This document shows, in pieces, positions 30,501-45,500 of a stretch of DNA of 64,000 nt. Within the stretch, counting starts at the first letter, position 1. Each line of letters opens with the position of its first letter. The notes under the pieces are model-generated. The model was given only the letters and a program-made list of their open reading frames with translations, ran no database searches and was not told the origin of the DNA. Position numbers and translations under genes: made by a program. This DNA is from Bolinopsis microptera (lineage: Eukaryota; Ctenophora; Tentaculata; Lobata; Bolinopsidae): assembly GCF_026151205.1 (NCBI RefSeq), contig NC_087084.1:14803760-14867759 (forward strand), in the 5' to 3' direction.

Positions 30501-33500
30501 TATTGGACAGATCATGACCACTGTAAGATAGAGTATTGGAGCCCTGTGCTTACCCCGGTAAAATAAAGTGGTTCATTGTCTCCTCTACCTTCATACACTA
30601 AATATTATGCAATAGTAATCTCCAGACTGAATATCAATTTAGACAAATTAAAGATTTTAATTATATTTAGTGCTATCAGAGCAGATACGTTTCGCTAATA
30701 TAACAGCTTTACCGATAAAGATGCTATTTTTAAAGCTTTAAATCTCCTGGTTAAGCTTTCATTCCAATATCTCACCCGTCACGAATTAAGATCCTTACTT
30801 TGATTGGTCGGCGGTGCTCAGCTTGACTGCATCTGTTAAACGTATGGAGATATAATGATCAGACAATCACAAATATATTCTGGGAAACTGTGGGCAAGGG
30901 AAAGGTTGTCTTGGTTTTAAGTTTATACTATAATACAATACGTGATAAAACCCAGCTTTAACATGTTATGATCGGAAGTTTATCCATCTTGGGATTTGTT
31001 CACCCTTTGAATCAATCAAGCTAGATGGTTTTTTGTAAATACTGAGATCAAACTATCAATTTACAGGCTATCGTCAAACATGTTGCAAGGCGTCATCTTC
31101 AGTGACATAAGTCTAAGAAGTTAGTAAAACCCAAAATTCCTAAAAAATCTGAACATCTATCCATCTTGTATCAATCTCAACATTTACTCCAAATCACGTG
31201 ACCAACAAATCACCTGACCAACAAATCACGTGACAAACTAATCACGTGACCAACAAATCACGTGACCAACAAATCACGTGACAAACTAATCACGTGACCA
31301 ACTAATCACGTGACCAACAAATCACGTGACCAACAAATCACGTGACCAACAAATCACCTGACCAACAAATCACGTGACCAACTAATCACGTGACAAACTA
31401 ATAACGTGACCAACTAATCACGTGACCAACAAATCACGTGACCAACAAATCACGCGACCAATAAATCACGTGACCAATAAATTAATAACTCGTTTTATCA
31501 AATATAAAACCTGCAGTTTGCAAACATTGCTACATACTGTACAGCTTGATAGAATACTGAATGCAATAAGTTGGTTATCTTTAACAATTTGGGCCCAGAA
31601 CTGATTAATTAAACTCTTAATTCTCGCTCGACAGGATTAAATTATACCATTACCACTCACTGACACACCTGGGCCCTGTTTTAGTACGCAATAATCACGT
31701 ACAGTAGATGTAGCATTAGATGCCATCGTGGAGTTGGTGGTCTTCTGCACAATTTCCACCTCGACATGGTGAAAAAAAAATTAGAAACCTAAATTTAAAA
31801 GTTGGCCCTTTTTGGCCCCTTGCCCAAATTTTATGGGGGCGATGGCCCCTCCCCCCCCCCCCCCCCCCCCCCCCGGTTTCTTCAACCCCTGTTTGCAAAC
31901 ATTGCTACATACTGTACAGCTTGATAGAATACTGAATGCAATAAGTTGGTTATCTTTAACAATTTGGGCCCAGAACTGATTAATTAAACTCTTAATTCTC
32001 GCTCGACAGGATTAAATTATACCATTACCACTCACTGACACACCTGGGCCCTGTTTTAGTACGCAATAATCACGTACAGTAGAAGTAGCATTAGATGCTA
32101 TCGTGGAGTTATTGGTCTTCTGCACAATTTCCACCTCGACATGGTGAAAAAAATTAGAAACCTAAATTTAAAAGTTGGCCCTTTTTGGCCCCTTGCCCAA
32201 ATTTTATGGGGGCGATGGCCCCCCCCCCCCCCCCCCCCGGTTTCTTCAACCCCTGATTGCTGGTCTCCTGCACTATTTCCACAAGGCATACAACCTGCAA
32301 TCCGAAGATGATCGCAGCTCTTACGGAAGACTATAAGGTCTTCATTTTCCTATATTTAATAATACACTATACAGATGAATAAGTTGTAACCCCAGAAGTA
32401 TCGACTACCACGTACCTGTCGGTGTGTTTGTAATCTATCCTCATGGGATGTGAACAATTTAGTAAGAAGAACTCACTAGTAAGTGTATTAAATATGAACA
32501 TTTCATTAAAAGTGGAAGCCTCTAGAACAATTCTGGAAGAGTTTCATGGTAGATCTAGAGTTCTGGAACTGGGCCAAGGGTTGGGTTTCTTTCCAGAGTA
32601 TGGATCCGGGAATTGTGCACAAGGTGGCTCAAAATCAATACAGTGTCACATTGTGGCTATTTAACACTGACAGGATTATGAACAGTTATTTGAGGTGAAC
32701 AAGGATTTGAATGTATATTTCTAATATATATTTCTATAACATGGTTAATCAGCTTCCTTGTGTAGTTGGTTAATCATATGAGCGGGATATGAATACCTCA
32801 TTTCATTTCATTTCATAGACTGTAGAGTTAACTATGTAATTATGTAATTATGTAATTATGTAATATATTTGAGTAAACATTGTCTGGTTCTTCGGGCCAG
32901 TCCCCAATTAAAAAACACCTAAAAGCAGTATAAATTAAGAAATGAGATAAGATATCCAATTTCATAATAATTATTACTTTATTATTTATAGATAATAATT
33001 AATAATTACTATAAATTTCACAGTACTCACCATCCCACGCAAATGCGCTGAACATGACGATAGAAATACCGTAGAAGAATGCGTCACGTGATAACGGTCT
33101 CCAATCCAGTAATAATACCTGAAAATAATAAAGTTAACTATTGACATCTTTCTGTTTAACGTTTACACTATTAGTATTTATGTATGTTGGGCACTATTTA
33201 GTATTTACCACTATTATCTCTATCAACTGTGAGGTCGATATTATTAATCCGTTAGGATAAGACGTCACAACAAGTGCACATCTCTCTCTCTCTCTCTCTC
33301 TACTTAACACATCAAATCTAACATCTGCTTGATGTCTGAATAACATACAGCACTCTGTAGAGATATCTAGATAATATCTAGATACGTATCTAGATACGTA
33401 TCTGTGGGAGTATGGTAAATGAATGAGAATATCTGTGTTATTATAATTAATCTTATGTCCGAGAAGAGTACTCTCATCAAATGATTGGTCTCTCTACGGC

Positions 33501-36500
33501 TCGTGAATAATAAACACAATGGATATATATCAGTAACCCTAGTAACAGTAACCCTAGTAACACAATGGATATATATCATCTCGAGCTACAGGAATAGATA
33601 GCGGATACCATCTCAGATATTAGATGTGTGATTAGAACTACAGCTCAACTGACTAGACATCACTTATTCACTTTTGATATTGGATATGGAGCTTGTTCCA
33701 TATAGATACCGTCTCAGATATTGGATGTGTGCTCCGTGAGTAGAACTACAGCTCAGCACAACTGATACCAGCCAGACAGTAGACACCACTTATAATGAAG
33801 ACTTTTAGTTCTCACTAGAGATATTGGATATGAAGACTTTTAGTTCTCACTAGAGATATTGGATATGGAGCGTGTTCCATGATGTTGGATATGGACTATG
33901 CTAAGGAGCTTGTCCAATAATTAATGGGGAGTCTATCACAATAACTCACTCCAGGAAAATAGAGGAAGACCGTATTTTAATCATTAGCTAGCGAAACAAA
34001 CAGAGAAAACTGTTTGTTTGGGTAGTAGAACTACTCGAGTATTGGGTAACACTCGAGAGAAGAGCAGATCACGACCGGATTGACGACCGGATTGACGACC
34101 GGATTGACGACCAGATTGACGACCGGATTGACGACAGGATTGACGACCGGATTGACACCGTCAGTTGTGATTGCGCATTATTTTAAAAGTTCAGTACAAC
34201 CAAATAACGGAAAAAGTTATAAGACGCACCGATAGTGTCAACTTTATCAATACCATAGTGGAAAACATATGAAACAAGTTATTTAGTTATTTAGTTATTT
34301 AGTTATTTAGTTATTTAGTTATTTAGTTATTTAGTTATTTAGTTATTTAGTTATTTAGTTATTTAGTTATTTAGTTATTTAGTTATTTAGTTATTTAGTT
34401 ATTTAGTTATTTAGTTATTTAGTTACTTAGTTATTTAGTTATTTAGTTATTTAGTTATTTAGTTATTTAGTTACTTAGTTATTTAGTTACTTAGTTATTT
34501 AGTTATTTAGTTATTTAGTTATTTAGTTACTTAGTTATTTAGTTACTTAGTTATTTAGTTATTTAGTTATTTAGTTATTTAGTTATTTAATTATGAATAA
34601 GTTATAAAATAGCTAAAAACTCACGTTTTTACTGAGAATAGCTGACAGTGAGATTATTATTAGGATGTTGAACACTGCACTCCTGAAACAAATGATGGTA
34701 ATCAGTCGATTAATTAATTACATAATTAACTAGTCAATTAGCTTCGCAATTCATAACCTAATCAGCTGATGAGTTATATTGATTTGTGAAGAAACGTTTC
34801 CGTCCGCAAATTCTGAATGTCGCCATGACTTGTAAATTACGACAAGGAAAAGGCTCTTATCAGGAAAGGAATTATTCAACGTTTCAATGTGGCAATATCG
34901 TATTTATGATCTCAAATTATTTGTTATATAGTAATGTTGAAAGTAATAAAACAATCAACTATGCGACTCATAAATAATATTCCAATCCGGATTTTACACT
35001 TGTAAATTAGGTAACAAACAGCTGAAGACGATTTACAGATGTATTTTGAAAGCTCCTGCTAAAACAAACTTTTCGTATCACTTAAATGTTTTAAACAAAC
35101 CCCCCTCTAGATAACAAACAATTCAGTATAGAAGTATTTACCCAGGTGTGAAAAGTAAACCTGGTGGTAACTGGTGAGCTTATTGTCTGTGACTTTATTC
35201 AGATGAAACTGAACTTTTCCCCTTAGATAACCTGACCTCAGTGTTATTGTCAACAGAGTCTGTTGTATTATAAACAGGGAGATAAAGGGTTGCTCCGGTG
35301 TGTAGTGATGTCATTAGAGCTAATTAATTAATTACCTTCATTAGAGCTGGGTATTAAGGGTAGTGATGGTGTGTCATTAGAGCTAATTAATTAATTACTT
35401 TAATTAGAGCTGGGTATTAAGGGTAGTGATGGTGTGTCATTAGAGCTAATTAATTAATTACCTTCATTAGAGCTGGGTATTAAGGGTAGTGATGGTGTGT
35501 CATTAGAGCTAATTAATTAATTACCTTCATTAGAGCTGGGTATTAAGGGTAGTGATGGTGTGTCATTAGAGCTAATTAATTAATTACTTTAATTAGAGCT
35601 GGGTATTAAGGGTAGTGATGGTGTGTCATTAGAGCTAATTAATTAATTACTTTAATTAGAGCTGGGTATTAAGGGTAGTGATGGTGTGTCATTAGAGCTA
35701 ATTAATTAATTACTTTAATTAGAGCTGGGTATTAAGGGTAGTGATGGTGTGTCATTAGAGCTAATTAATTAATTACCTTCATTAGAGCTGGGTATTAAGG
35801 GTAGTGATGGTGTGTCATTAGAGCTAATTAATTAATTACCTTCATTAGAGCTGGGTATTAAGGGGGGGGGGGGGGGGGGGGGGTACCAATTAAAGGTATT
35901 AAATTATTAACAATTACCAATTACAGAACCCTCTTCAGTTCTTTTGAGAAAGGTTTCCAGAACCCTCTTCAGTTCTTTTGAGAGAAGTTTCCAGAACCCT
36001 CTTCAGTTCTTTTGAGAGAAGTTTCCAGAACCCTCTTCAGTCCTTTAAAGAGAAGTTTCCAGAACCCTCTTCAGTCCTTTTGAGAAAGGTTTCCAGTACC
36101 CTCTTCAGTCCTTTAAAGAGAAGTTTCCAGAACCCTCTTCAGTTCTTTTGAGAAAGGTTTCCAGAACCCTCTTCAGTCCTTTAAAGAGAAGTTTCCAGAA
36201 CCCTCTTCAGTTCTTTTGAGAAAGGTTTCCAGAACCCTCTTCAGTCCTTTAAAGAGAAGTTTCCAGAACCCTCTTCAGCTCTTTTGAGAGAAGTTTTCAG
36301 AACCTTCTTCAGTCCTTTTGAGAAAGGTTTCCAGAACCCTCTTCAGTTCTTTAAAGAGAAGTTTGGCAGGGAGCCAGCTTTACCTTCCCGACAAACAAAA
36401 GGGCTGTAGTGATTATACCTCAATCATATACCTTACTTTGTACTATGATGTAGCTTACTATTTATGCTACTGTGTACTGTACAGAGTACATGAGTTACAG

Positions 36501-39500
36501 GCTGTGAGTCTCAACGTGTACTCAAGTATGTAATGTATGTAATGTATGTGCATACTTGGTACAAGTTAGAAATAATTAAGAGACCCCATATAAAGATCTC
36601 AGTGAAATGGGTGAAGACCACGAATCCCTGTAGTTTCCTCTTCACATCAGCAGACATTGTACCACATACTTCTAGGTAACCACCTAAATACACCCAGCTG
36701 TACCCTACTGGTCCTCTAACTACACTGTAACTGGTGCTGCCCAGACATTGCCTCTACTAATAGAGTTAACAGGACTAGGTTCAGTGTACAGAGCGGATGT
36801 TCAACTTGTATAACAGAAGCCCTAGGCAGTACGGCACCCTTTTAACTACAGTACAACAACATGCCTCCTCCTTCTCCTCTGCTGCCCTACGCAGTACGGC
36901 ACCCTTTAACTACAGCACAACAACATGCCTCCTCCTTCTCCTCTGCTACCCTACGCAGTACGGCACCCTTTAACTACAGCACAACAACATGCCTCCTCCT
37001 TCTCCTCTGCTACCCTACCCAGTACGGCACCCTTTAACTACAATACAACAACATGCCGCCTCCTTCTCCTCTGCTGCTGAGCCCTCTTCTCGGAGTATTA
37101 CTGGTAGTCTACTGGACCGGAAGTGGGGTGGTAAATTACTGGTAGTTTAATGGACAATAAACCCTGGCAACTAACAGTATCAATACTGTCTTGGCAGCGT
37201 GCCAAGGTAATCTGGGTACCTGGAAGTTAGGGTACCGGTAATTTCAGCTAGATTACTCTTTGTTAAGTTGACTTGAAACAAAGGATGTTTTGCGGAGGGA
37301 GGAGAAAGATGGCACCAGCCCCTCTACTGTAGTAGTAACTACTTGACGCACTGAGACTGACTTTATTTGAGAATATACTAGCTAACTAGTTAGGTATATA
37401 ATATATATATATATATATATTATATAGTTGTGTTTCGAACTGTCATATTTAGACCTGTACCTTTAATTAGACCACTGCAACATACCCACACGCAACCCTT
37501 TAATTTTTTTTAAAGGGTTGCGTGTGGGTAGTTACTTTTGGGCCACCCTGTATATTGTATAATACTCCTCCACATTTAATTAGACTACTGCAATACTAAT
37601 GGTGGAATTAAACCTGAAGTCAGCAGTGTGGGGAAGTGAGTTGACGATGATCTGATGATGACTTAATGTTACCTTAGTAACAGTAACCATAGTAACAGTA
37701 ACCCTAGTAACAGTAACCCTAGTAACAGTAACCCTAGTAACAGTAACCCTATTAACAGTAACCCTAGTAACAGTAACCCTAGTAACAGTAACCCTAGTAA
37801 CAGTAACCCTAGTAACAGTAACCCTAGTAACAGTAACCCTAGTAACAGTAACCCTAGTAACAGTAACCCTAGTAACAGTAACCCTAGTAACAGTAACCCT
37901 AGTAACAGTAACCCTAGTAACAGTAACCCTAGTAACAGTAAGCCTAGTAACAGTAACCCTAGTAACAGTAACCCTAGTAACAGTAACCCTAGTAACAGTA
38001 ACCCTAGTAACAGTAACCCTAGTAACAGTAACCCTAGTAACAGTAACCCTAGTAACAGTAACCCTAGTAACAGTAACCCTAGTAACAGTAACCCTAGTAA
38101 CAGTAACCCTAGTAACAGTAACCCTAGTAACAGTAACCCTAGTAACAGTAACCCTAGTAACAGTAACCCTAGTAACAGTAACCCTAGTAACAGTAACCCT
38201 AGTAACAGTAACCCTAGTAACAGTAACCCTAGTAACAGTAACCCTAGTAACAGTAACCCTAGTAACAGTAACCCTAGTAACAGTAACCCTAGTAACAGTA
38301 ACCCTAGTAACAGTAACCCTAGTAACAGTAACCCTAGTAACAGTAACCCTAGTAACAGTAACCCTAGTAACAGTAACCCTAGTAACAGTAACCCTAGTAA
38401 CAGTAACCCTAGTAACAGTAACAGTAACAGTTACCCTAGTAACAGTTACCCTAGAGTATAGTGGCTAGTTAGATAATGTCTTCCTGACTGGGTAACTAGT
38501 TAGAAACCTATTAAATATTAACCTATTAAATATTAACTTATTAAGGACATGCCTTAAGAAAAGTTTAGTGTGCAAACAGCATAAAATATTGTGCAGATAG
38601 GATTCATATCAGGATTCAAACGTTACCCAAAACCTTATTATATTATAATTATATTATTATAACCAAATAGTCTAGTACCCGAACTTCAAAACCATTAATT
38701 AAGACACACAGTGGGTACCCTGCTGAGTGGGGACCTGCAAATGTCGATATTAATTGCTGTTTAATTTCCCGCCACAATTCTTATTAAACCACATATTTAA
38801 TGTAATCCCGATATAATAACACTCGACCTCTGCCCGATCCAGAGGATGTCACCATTTTACCTTCACACAGACATTGAACGCTGTAAGAAGATGACGATCA
38901 GACCTCGTTAAACCACATATATATAATAATATATAATATATTATTCTAAATTATGTGATGAATTCGCATTTAATACCGATGAACGGATATATTTCTGAAC
39001 TAAAAACATTAATCTAAGCACTGTGAGAGCAGTAAGATCACTTTTCAGGATCAGAGTCACGACAATGATCACCTGTCTCGAATAGTAGTACAGTAGTGAA
39101 CACAGCGAGAATTCATACTGAGCAATGCTGTGATTCTTAAGAATTAAATCGATAAGTAATTCAGACATGAAAATTACCGTAAATCTGCCGTCGTGTGCGA
39201 TGGAGATAATATGATTTTTAAGGTTCTGTCAGATTAGTTTTCACGACCACAGTCACGGATCCCGTCACGTGACTTATCACGTGACACGTTGTCTGGCACG
39301 TGGCCAGGTCACGTGTCACGTGGCACGTGGTCTGGCACGTGGCCAGGTCACGTGTCACGTGATAAGTCACGTGGTCTGGCACGTGGCCAGGTCACATGCC
39401 ACGTGATAAGTCACGTGGTTAGAGAGTGGTTTGTTGACGATATTCATGGTAGAACGATCAGTACACTGTATTTCTAGTACTCTATTGGTAAATGCTGATA

Positions 39501-42500
39501 TACCAGATTACCATGACTACCATGACATCACTCTGGTTCAACAGCGATTAACTGTAACATGTGAATTGTGAACACAAAGTGGTTTTCCCCCGAAAGTTAT
39601 ATGCTTTATTGCAATAAAGCATGGAGATGGTTCAAAATACGTAGCTCAAACAGATGACCTCATTCCTATCATACCATCTGATCGATACCATGTCAACTAT
39701 AAACGGTAATATTACTCGTAGTGGAGCTCGTTACAGCTCCCTGACATCATCTCAGAAATATAGTTACAACGGTGGTGGTAATAACCGATATTATATATAA
39801 TATAGTGTCTTCTCATCTCACAAAATGTCTTCTATCTGTCGTGTGTGGAGATTGAAACTATTATAATGAGGCCTAGTTTCAAGTAACCCTAGTAACAGTA
39901 ACCCTAGTTTCAAGTAACCCTAGTAACAGTAACCCTAGTTTCAAGTAACCCTAGTAACAGTAACCCTAGTTTCAAGTAACCCTAGTAACAGTAACCCTAT
40001 TTTCAAGACTCTGTTCTCTGCACTGAAACTATTATAATGAGGCCTAGTTTCAAGTAACCCTAGTAACAGTAACCCTAGTGTCAAGACTCTGTTCTCTGCA
40101 CTGAAACTATTATAATGAGGCCTAGTTTCTAGTTACCCTAGTAACAGTAACCCTAGTGTCAAGACTCTGTTCTCTGCACTGAAACTATTATAATGAGACC
40201 TAGTTTCTAGTAACCCTAGTAACAGTAACCCTAGTTTCAAGTAACCCTAGTAACAGTAACCCTAGTTTCAAGTAACCCTAGTAACAGTAACCCTAGTTTC
40301 AAGACTCTGTTCTCTGCACTGAAACTATTATAATGAGGCCTAGTTTCAAGTAACCCTAGTAACAGTAACCCTAGTGTCAAGTAACCCTAGTAACAGTAAC
40401 CCTAGTTTCAAGACTCTGTTCTCTGCACTGAAACTATTATAATGAGGCCTAGTTTCAAGTAAACCTAGTAACAGTAACCCTAGTTTCAAGACTGTGTTCT
40501 CTGCACTGAAACTATTATAATGAGGCCTAGTTTCAAGTAACCCTAGTAACAGTAACCCTAGTGTCAAGTAACCCTAGTAACAGTAACCCTAGTTTCAAGA
40601 CTCTGTTCTCTGCACTGAAACTATTATAATGAGGCCTAGTTTCAAGTAACCCTAGTAACAGTAACCCTAGTTTCAAGACTCTGTTCTCTGCACTGAAACT
40701 ATTATAATGAGGCCTAGTTTCAAGTAACCCTAGTAACAGTAACCCTAGTTTCAAGACTCTGTTCTCTGCACTGAAACTATTATTATAATGAGACCTAGTT
40801 TCAAGTAACCCTAGTAACAGTAACCCTAGTGTCAAGACTCTGTTCTCTGCACTGAAACTAATATAATGAGACCTAGTTTCAAGTAACCCTAGTAACAGTA
40901 ACCCTAGTGTCAAGACTCTGTTCTCTGCACTGAAACTATTATAATGAGACCTAGTTTCTAGTTACCCTAGTAACAGTAACCCTAGTTTCAAGTAACCCTA
41001 GTAACAGTAACCCTAGTTTCAAGACTCTGTTCTCTGCACTGAAACTATTATAATGAGACCTAGTTTCAAGTAACCCTAGTAACAGTAACCCTAGTTTCAA
41101 GACTCTGTTCTCTGCACTGAAACTATTATAATGAGACCTAGTTTCAAGTAACCCTAGTAACAGTAACCCTAGTTTCAAGTAACCCTAGTAACGGTAACCC
41201 TAGTTTCAAGACTCTGTTCTCTGCACTGAAACTATTATAATGAGGCCTAGTTTCAAGTAACCCTAGTAACAGTAACCCTAGTTTCAAGTAACCCTAGTAA
41301 CAGTAACCCTAGTTTCAAGACTCTGTTCTCTGCACTGAAACTACTATAATGAGACCTAGTTTCAAGTAACCCTAGTAACAGTAACCCTAGTAACAGTAAC
41401 CCTAGTAACAGTAACCCTAGTAACAGTAACCCTAGTTACCCTAGTAACAGTAACCCTAGTAACAGTAACCCTAGTGTCAAGTAACCCTAGTAACAGTAAC
41501 CCTAGTGTCAAGTAACCCTAGTAACAGTAACCCTAGTTTCAAGACTCTGTTCTCTGCACTGAAACTATTTTAATGAGACCTAGTTTCAAGTAACCCTAGT
41601 AACAGTAACCCTAGTTTCAAGACTCTGTTCTCTGCACTGAAACTATTATAATGAGACCTAGTTTCAAGTTACCCTAGTAACAGTAACCCTAGTTTCAAGT
41701 AACCCTAGTAACAGTAACCCTAGTTTCAAGACTCTGTTCTCTGCACTGAAACTATTATAATGAGACCTAGTTTCAAGTAACCCTAGTAACAGTAACCCTA
41801 GTTTCAAGACTCTGTTCTCTGCACTGAAACTATTTTAATGAGACCTAGTTTCAAGTAACCCTAGTAACAGTAACCCTAGTTTCAAGACTCTGTTCTCTGC
41901 ACTGAAACTATTATAATGAGACCTAGTTTCAAGTTACCCTAGTAACAGTAACCCTAGTTTCAAGTAACCCTAGTAACAGTAACCCTAGTTTCAAGACTCT
42001 GTTCTCTGCACTGAAACTATTATAATGAGACCTAGTTTCAAGTAACCCTAGTAACAGTAACCCTAGTTTCAAGACTCTGTTCTCTGCACTGAAACTATAA
42101 TAATGAGACCTAGTTTCAAGTAACCCTAGTAACAGTAACCCTAGTTTCAAGACTCTGTTCTCTGCACTGAAACTATTATAATGAGACCTAGTTTCAAGTA
42201 ACCCTAGTAACAGTAACCCTAGTGTCAAGTAACCCTAGTAACAGTAACCCTAGTGTCAAGTAACCCTAGTAACAGTAACCCTAGTTTCAAGACTCTGTTC
42301 TCTGCACTGAAACTATTGTAATGAGACCTAGTTTCAAGTAACCCTAGTAACAGTAACCCTAGTTTCAAGACTCTGTTCTCTGCACTGAAACTATTATAAT
42401 GAGACCTAGTTTCAAGTAACCCTAGTAACAGTAACCCTAGTTTCAAGTAACCCTAGTAACAGTAACCCTAGTTTCAAGTAACCCTAGTAACAGTAACCCT

Positions 42501-45500
42501 AGTTTCAAGTAACCCTAGTAACAGTAACCCTAGTGTCAAGACTCTGTTCTCTGCACTGAAACTATTATTATAATGAGACCTAGTTTCTAGTTACCCTATT
42601 TACAGTAACCCTAGTGTCAAGACTCTGTTCTCTGCACTGAAACTATTATAATGAGACCTAGTTTCTAGTAACCCTAGTAACAGTAACCCTAGTTTCAAGA
42701 CTCTGTTCTCTGCACTGAAACTATTATTATAATGAGACCTAGTTTCAAGTAACCTTAGTAACAGTAACCCTAGTTTCAAGACTCTGTTCTCTGCACTGAA
42801 ACTATTATTATAATGAGACCTAGTTTCAAGTAACCCTAGTAACAGTAACCCTAGTGTCAAGACTCTGTTCTCTGCACTGAAACTATTATTATAATGAGAC
42901 CTAGTTTCAAGTAACCCTAGTAACAGTAACCCTAGTTTCAAGACTCTGTTCTCTGCACTGAAACTATTATAATGAGACCTAGTTTCTAGTTACCCTAGTA
43001 ACAGTAACCCTAGTTTCAAGTAACCCTAGTAACAGTAACCCTAGTAACAGTAACCCTAGTTTCAAGACTCTGTTCTCTGCACTGAAACTATTATAATGAG
43101 ACCTAGTTTCTAGTTACCCTAGTAACAGTAACCCTAGTTTCAAGTAACCCTAGTAACAGTAACCCTAGTTTCAAGACTCTGTTCTCTGCACTGAAACTAA
43201 TATAATAATGAGACCTAGTTTCAAGTAACCCTAGTAACAGTAACCCTAGTTTCAAGACTCTGTTCTCTGCACTGAAACTAATATAATAATGAGACCTAGT
43301 TTCAAGTAACCCTAGTAACAGTAACCCTAGTTTCAAGACTCTGTTCTCTGCACTGAAACTATTATAATGAGACCTAGTTTCAAGTAACCCTAGTAACAGT
43401 AACCCTAGTTTCAAGTAACCCTAGTAACAGTAACCCTAGTTTCAAGTAACCCTAGTAACAGTAACCCTATTTTCAAGACTCTGTTCTCTGCACTGAAACT
43501 ATTATAATGAGACCTAGTTTCAAGTAACCCTAGTAACAGTAACCCTAGTTTCAAGACTCTGTTCTCTGCACTGAAACTATTATAATGAGACCTAGTTTCA
43601 AGTAACCCTAGTAACAGTAACCCTAGTTTCAAGACTCTGTTATCTGCACTGAAACTATTATAATGAGACCTAGTTTCAAGTAACCCTAGTAACAGTAACC
43701 CTAGTTTCAAGACTCTGTTATCTGCACTGAAACTATTATAATGAGACCTAGTTTCAAGTAACCCTAGTAACAGTAACCCTAGTTTCAAGACTCTGTTCTC
43801 TGCACTGAAACTATTATAATGAGACCTAGTTTCAAGTAACCCTAGTAACAGTAACCCTAGTTTCAAGACTCTGTTATCTGCACTGAAACTATTATAATGA
43901 GACCTAGTTTCAAGTAACCCTAGTAACAGTAACCCTAGTTTCAAGGCTGTGTTCTCTGCACTGAAACTATTATAATGAGACCTAGTTTCAAGTAACCCTA
44001 GTAACAGTAACCCTAGTTTCAAGTAACCCTAGTAACAGTAACCCTAGTTTCAAGACTCTGTTCTCTGCACTGAAACTACTATAATGAGACCTAGTTTCAA
44101 GTAACCCTAGTAACAGTAACCCTAGTGTCAAGACTCTGTTCTCTGCACTGAAACTATTATAATAATGAGACCTAGTTTCAAGTAACCCTAGTAACAGTAA
44201 CCCTAGTTTCAAGACTCTGTTCTCTGCACTGAAACTATTATAATGAGACCTAGTTTCAAGTAACCCTAGTAACAGTAACCCTAGTTTCAAGTAACCCTAG
44301 TAACAGTAACCCTAGTTTCAAGACTCTGTTCTCTGCACTGAAACTATTATAATGAGACCTAGTTTCTAGTAACCCTAGTAACAGTAACCCTAGTTTCAAG
44401 TAACCCTAGTAACAGTAACCCTAGTTTCAAGTAACCCTAGTAACAGTAACCCTAGTGTCAAGACTCTGTTCTCTGCACTGAAACTATTATAATAATGAGA
44501 CCTAGTTTCAAGTAACCCTAGTAACAGTAACCCTAGTTTCAAGACTCTGTTCTCTGCACTGAAACTATTATAATAATGAGACCTAGTTTCAAGTAACCCT
44601 AGTAACAGTAACCCTAGTTTCAAGACTCTGTTCTCTGCACTGAAACTATTATAATGGGACCTAGTTTCAAGTAACCCTAGTAACAGTAACCCTAGTTTCA
44701 AGACTCTGTTCTCTGCACTGAAACTATTATTATAATGAGACCTAGTTTCAAGTAACCCTAGTAACAGTAACCCTAGTGTCAAGTAACCCTAGTAACAGTA
44801 ACCCTAGTTTCAAGACTCTGTTCTCTGCACTGAAACTATTATAATGAGACCTAGTTTCAAGTAACCCTAGTAACAGTAACCCTAGTGTCAAGACTCTGTT
44901 CTCTGCACTGAAACTATTATTATAATGAGACCTAGTTTCAAGTAACCCTAGTAACAGTAACCCTAGTGTCAAGACTCTGTTCTCTGCACTGAAACTATTA
45001 TAATGAGACCTAGTTTCAAGTAACCCTAGTAACAGTAACCCTAGTTTCAAGACTCTGTTCTCTGCACTGAAACTATTATAATGAGACCTAGTTTCAAGTA
45101 ACCCTAGTAACAGTAACCCTAGTGTCAAGACTCTGTTCTCTGCACTGAAACTAATATAATAATGAGACCTAGTTTCAAGTAACCCTAGTAACAGTAACCC
45201 TAGTGTCAAGACTCTGTTCTCTGCACTGAAACTATTATAATAATGAGACCTAGTTTCAAGTAACCCTAGTAACAGTAACCCTAGTGTCAAGACTCTGTTC
45301 TCTGCACTGAAACTATTATATTGAGGCCTAGTTTCAAGTAACCCTAGTAACAGTAACCCTAGTTTCAAGACTCTGTTCTCTGCACTGAAACTATTATAAT
45401 GAGACCTAGTTTCAAGTAACCCTAGTAACAGTAACCCTAGTAACAGTAACCCTAGTAACAGTAACCCTAGTTTCAAGTAACCCTAGTAACAGTAACCCTA

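Larger units (their letters stand above)
29386..36744. repeat. Segmental duplication, copy 1
   Basis: Collinear with 53215-64000 over its whole length with only scattered substitutions. The copies differ mostly in repeat copy number, in a 1.37-kb segment present only in copy 2 (55328-56698), and in a 0.38-kb tandem duplication present only here (31513-31889 repeated at 31890-32250). It contains two NCKX exons, identical in both copies. Confidence 0.95.

Noticed and set aside
32443-32664. 73-codon plus frame
   Set aside because: The copy 2 counterpart has an in-frame stop (GAGTAAGG near 57455), and no domain is recognisable.
34786-34977. 63-codon plus frame also open in copy 2 (59680-59871)
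   Set aside because: The two versions differ at about six residues, all amino-acid-changing, so there is no sign of purifying selection.
37665-38455. Considered interstitial telomeric repeat because of CCCTAG/AACCCTAG content
   Set aside because: The period is 15 bp (CCCTAGTAACAGTAA), not a 6-bp telomere unit.
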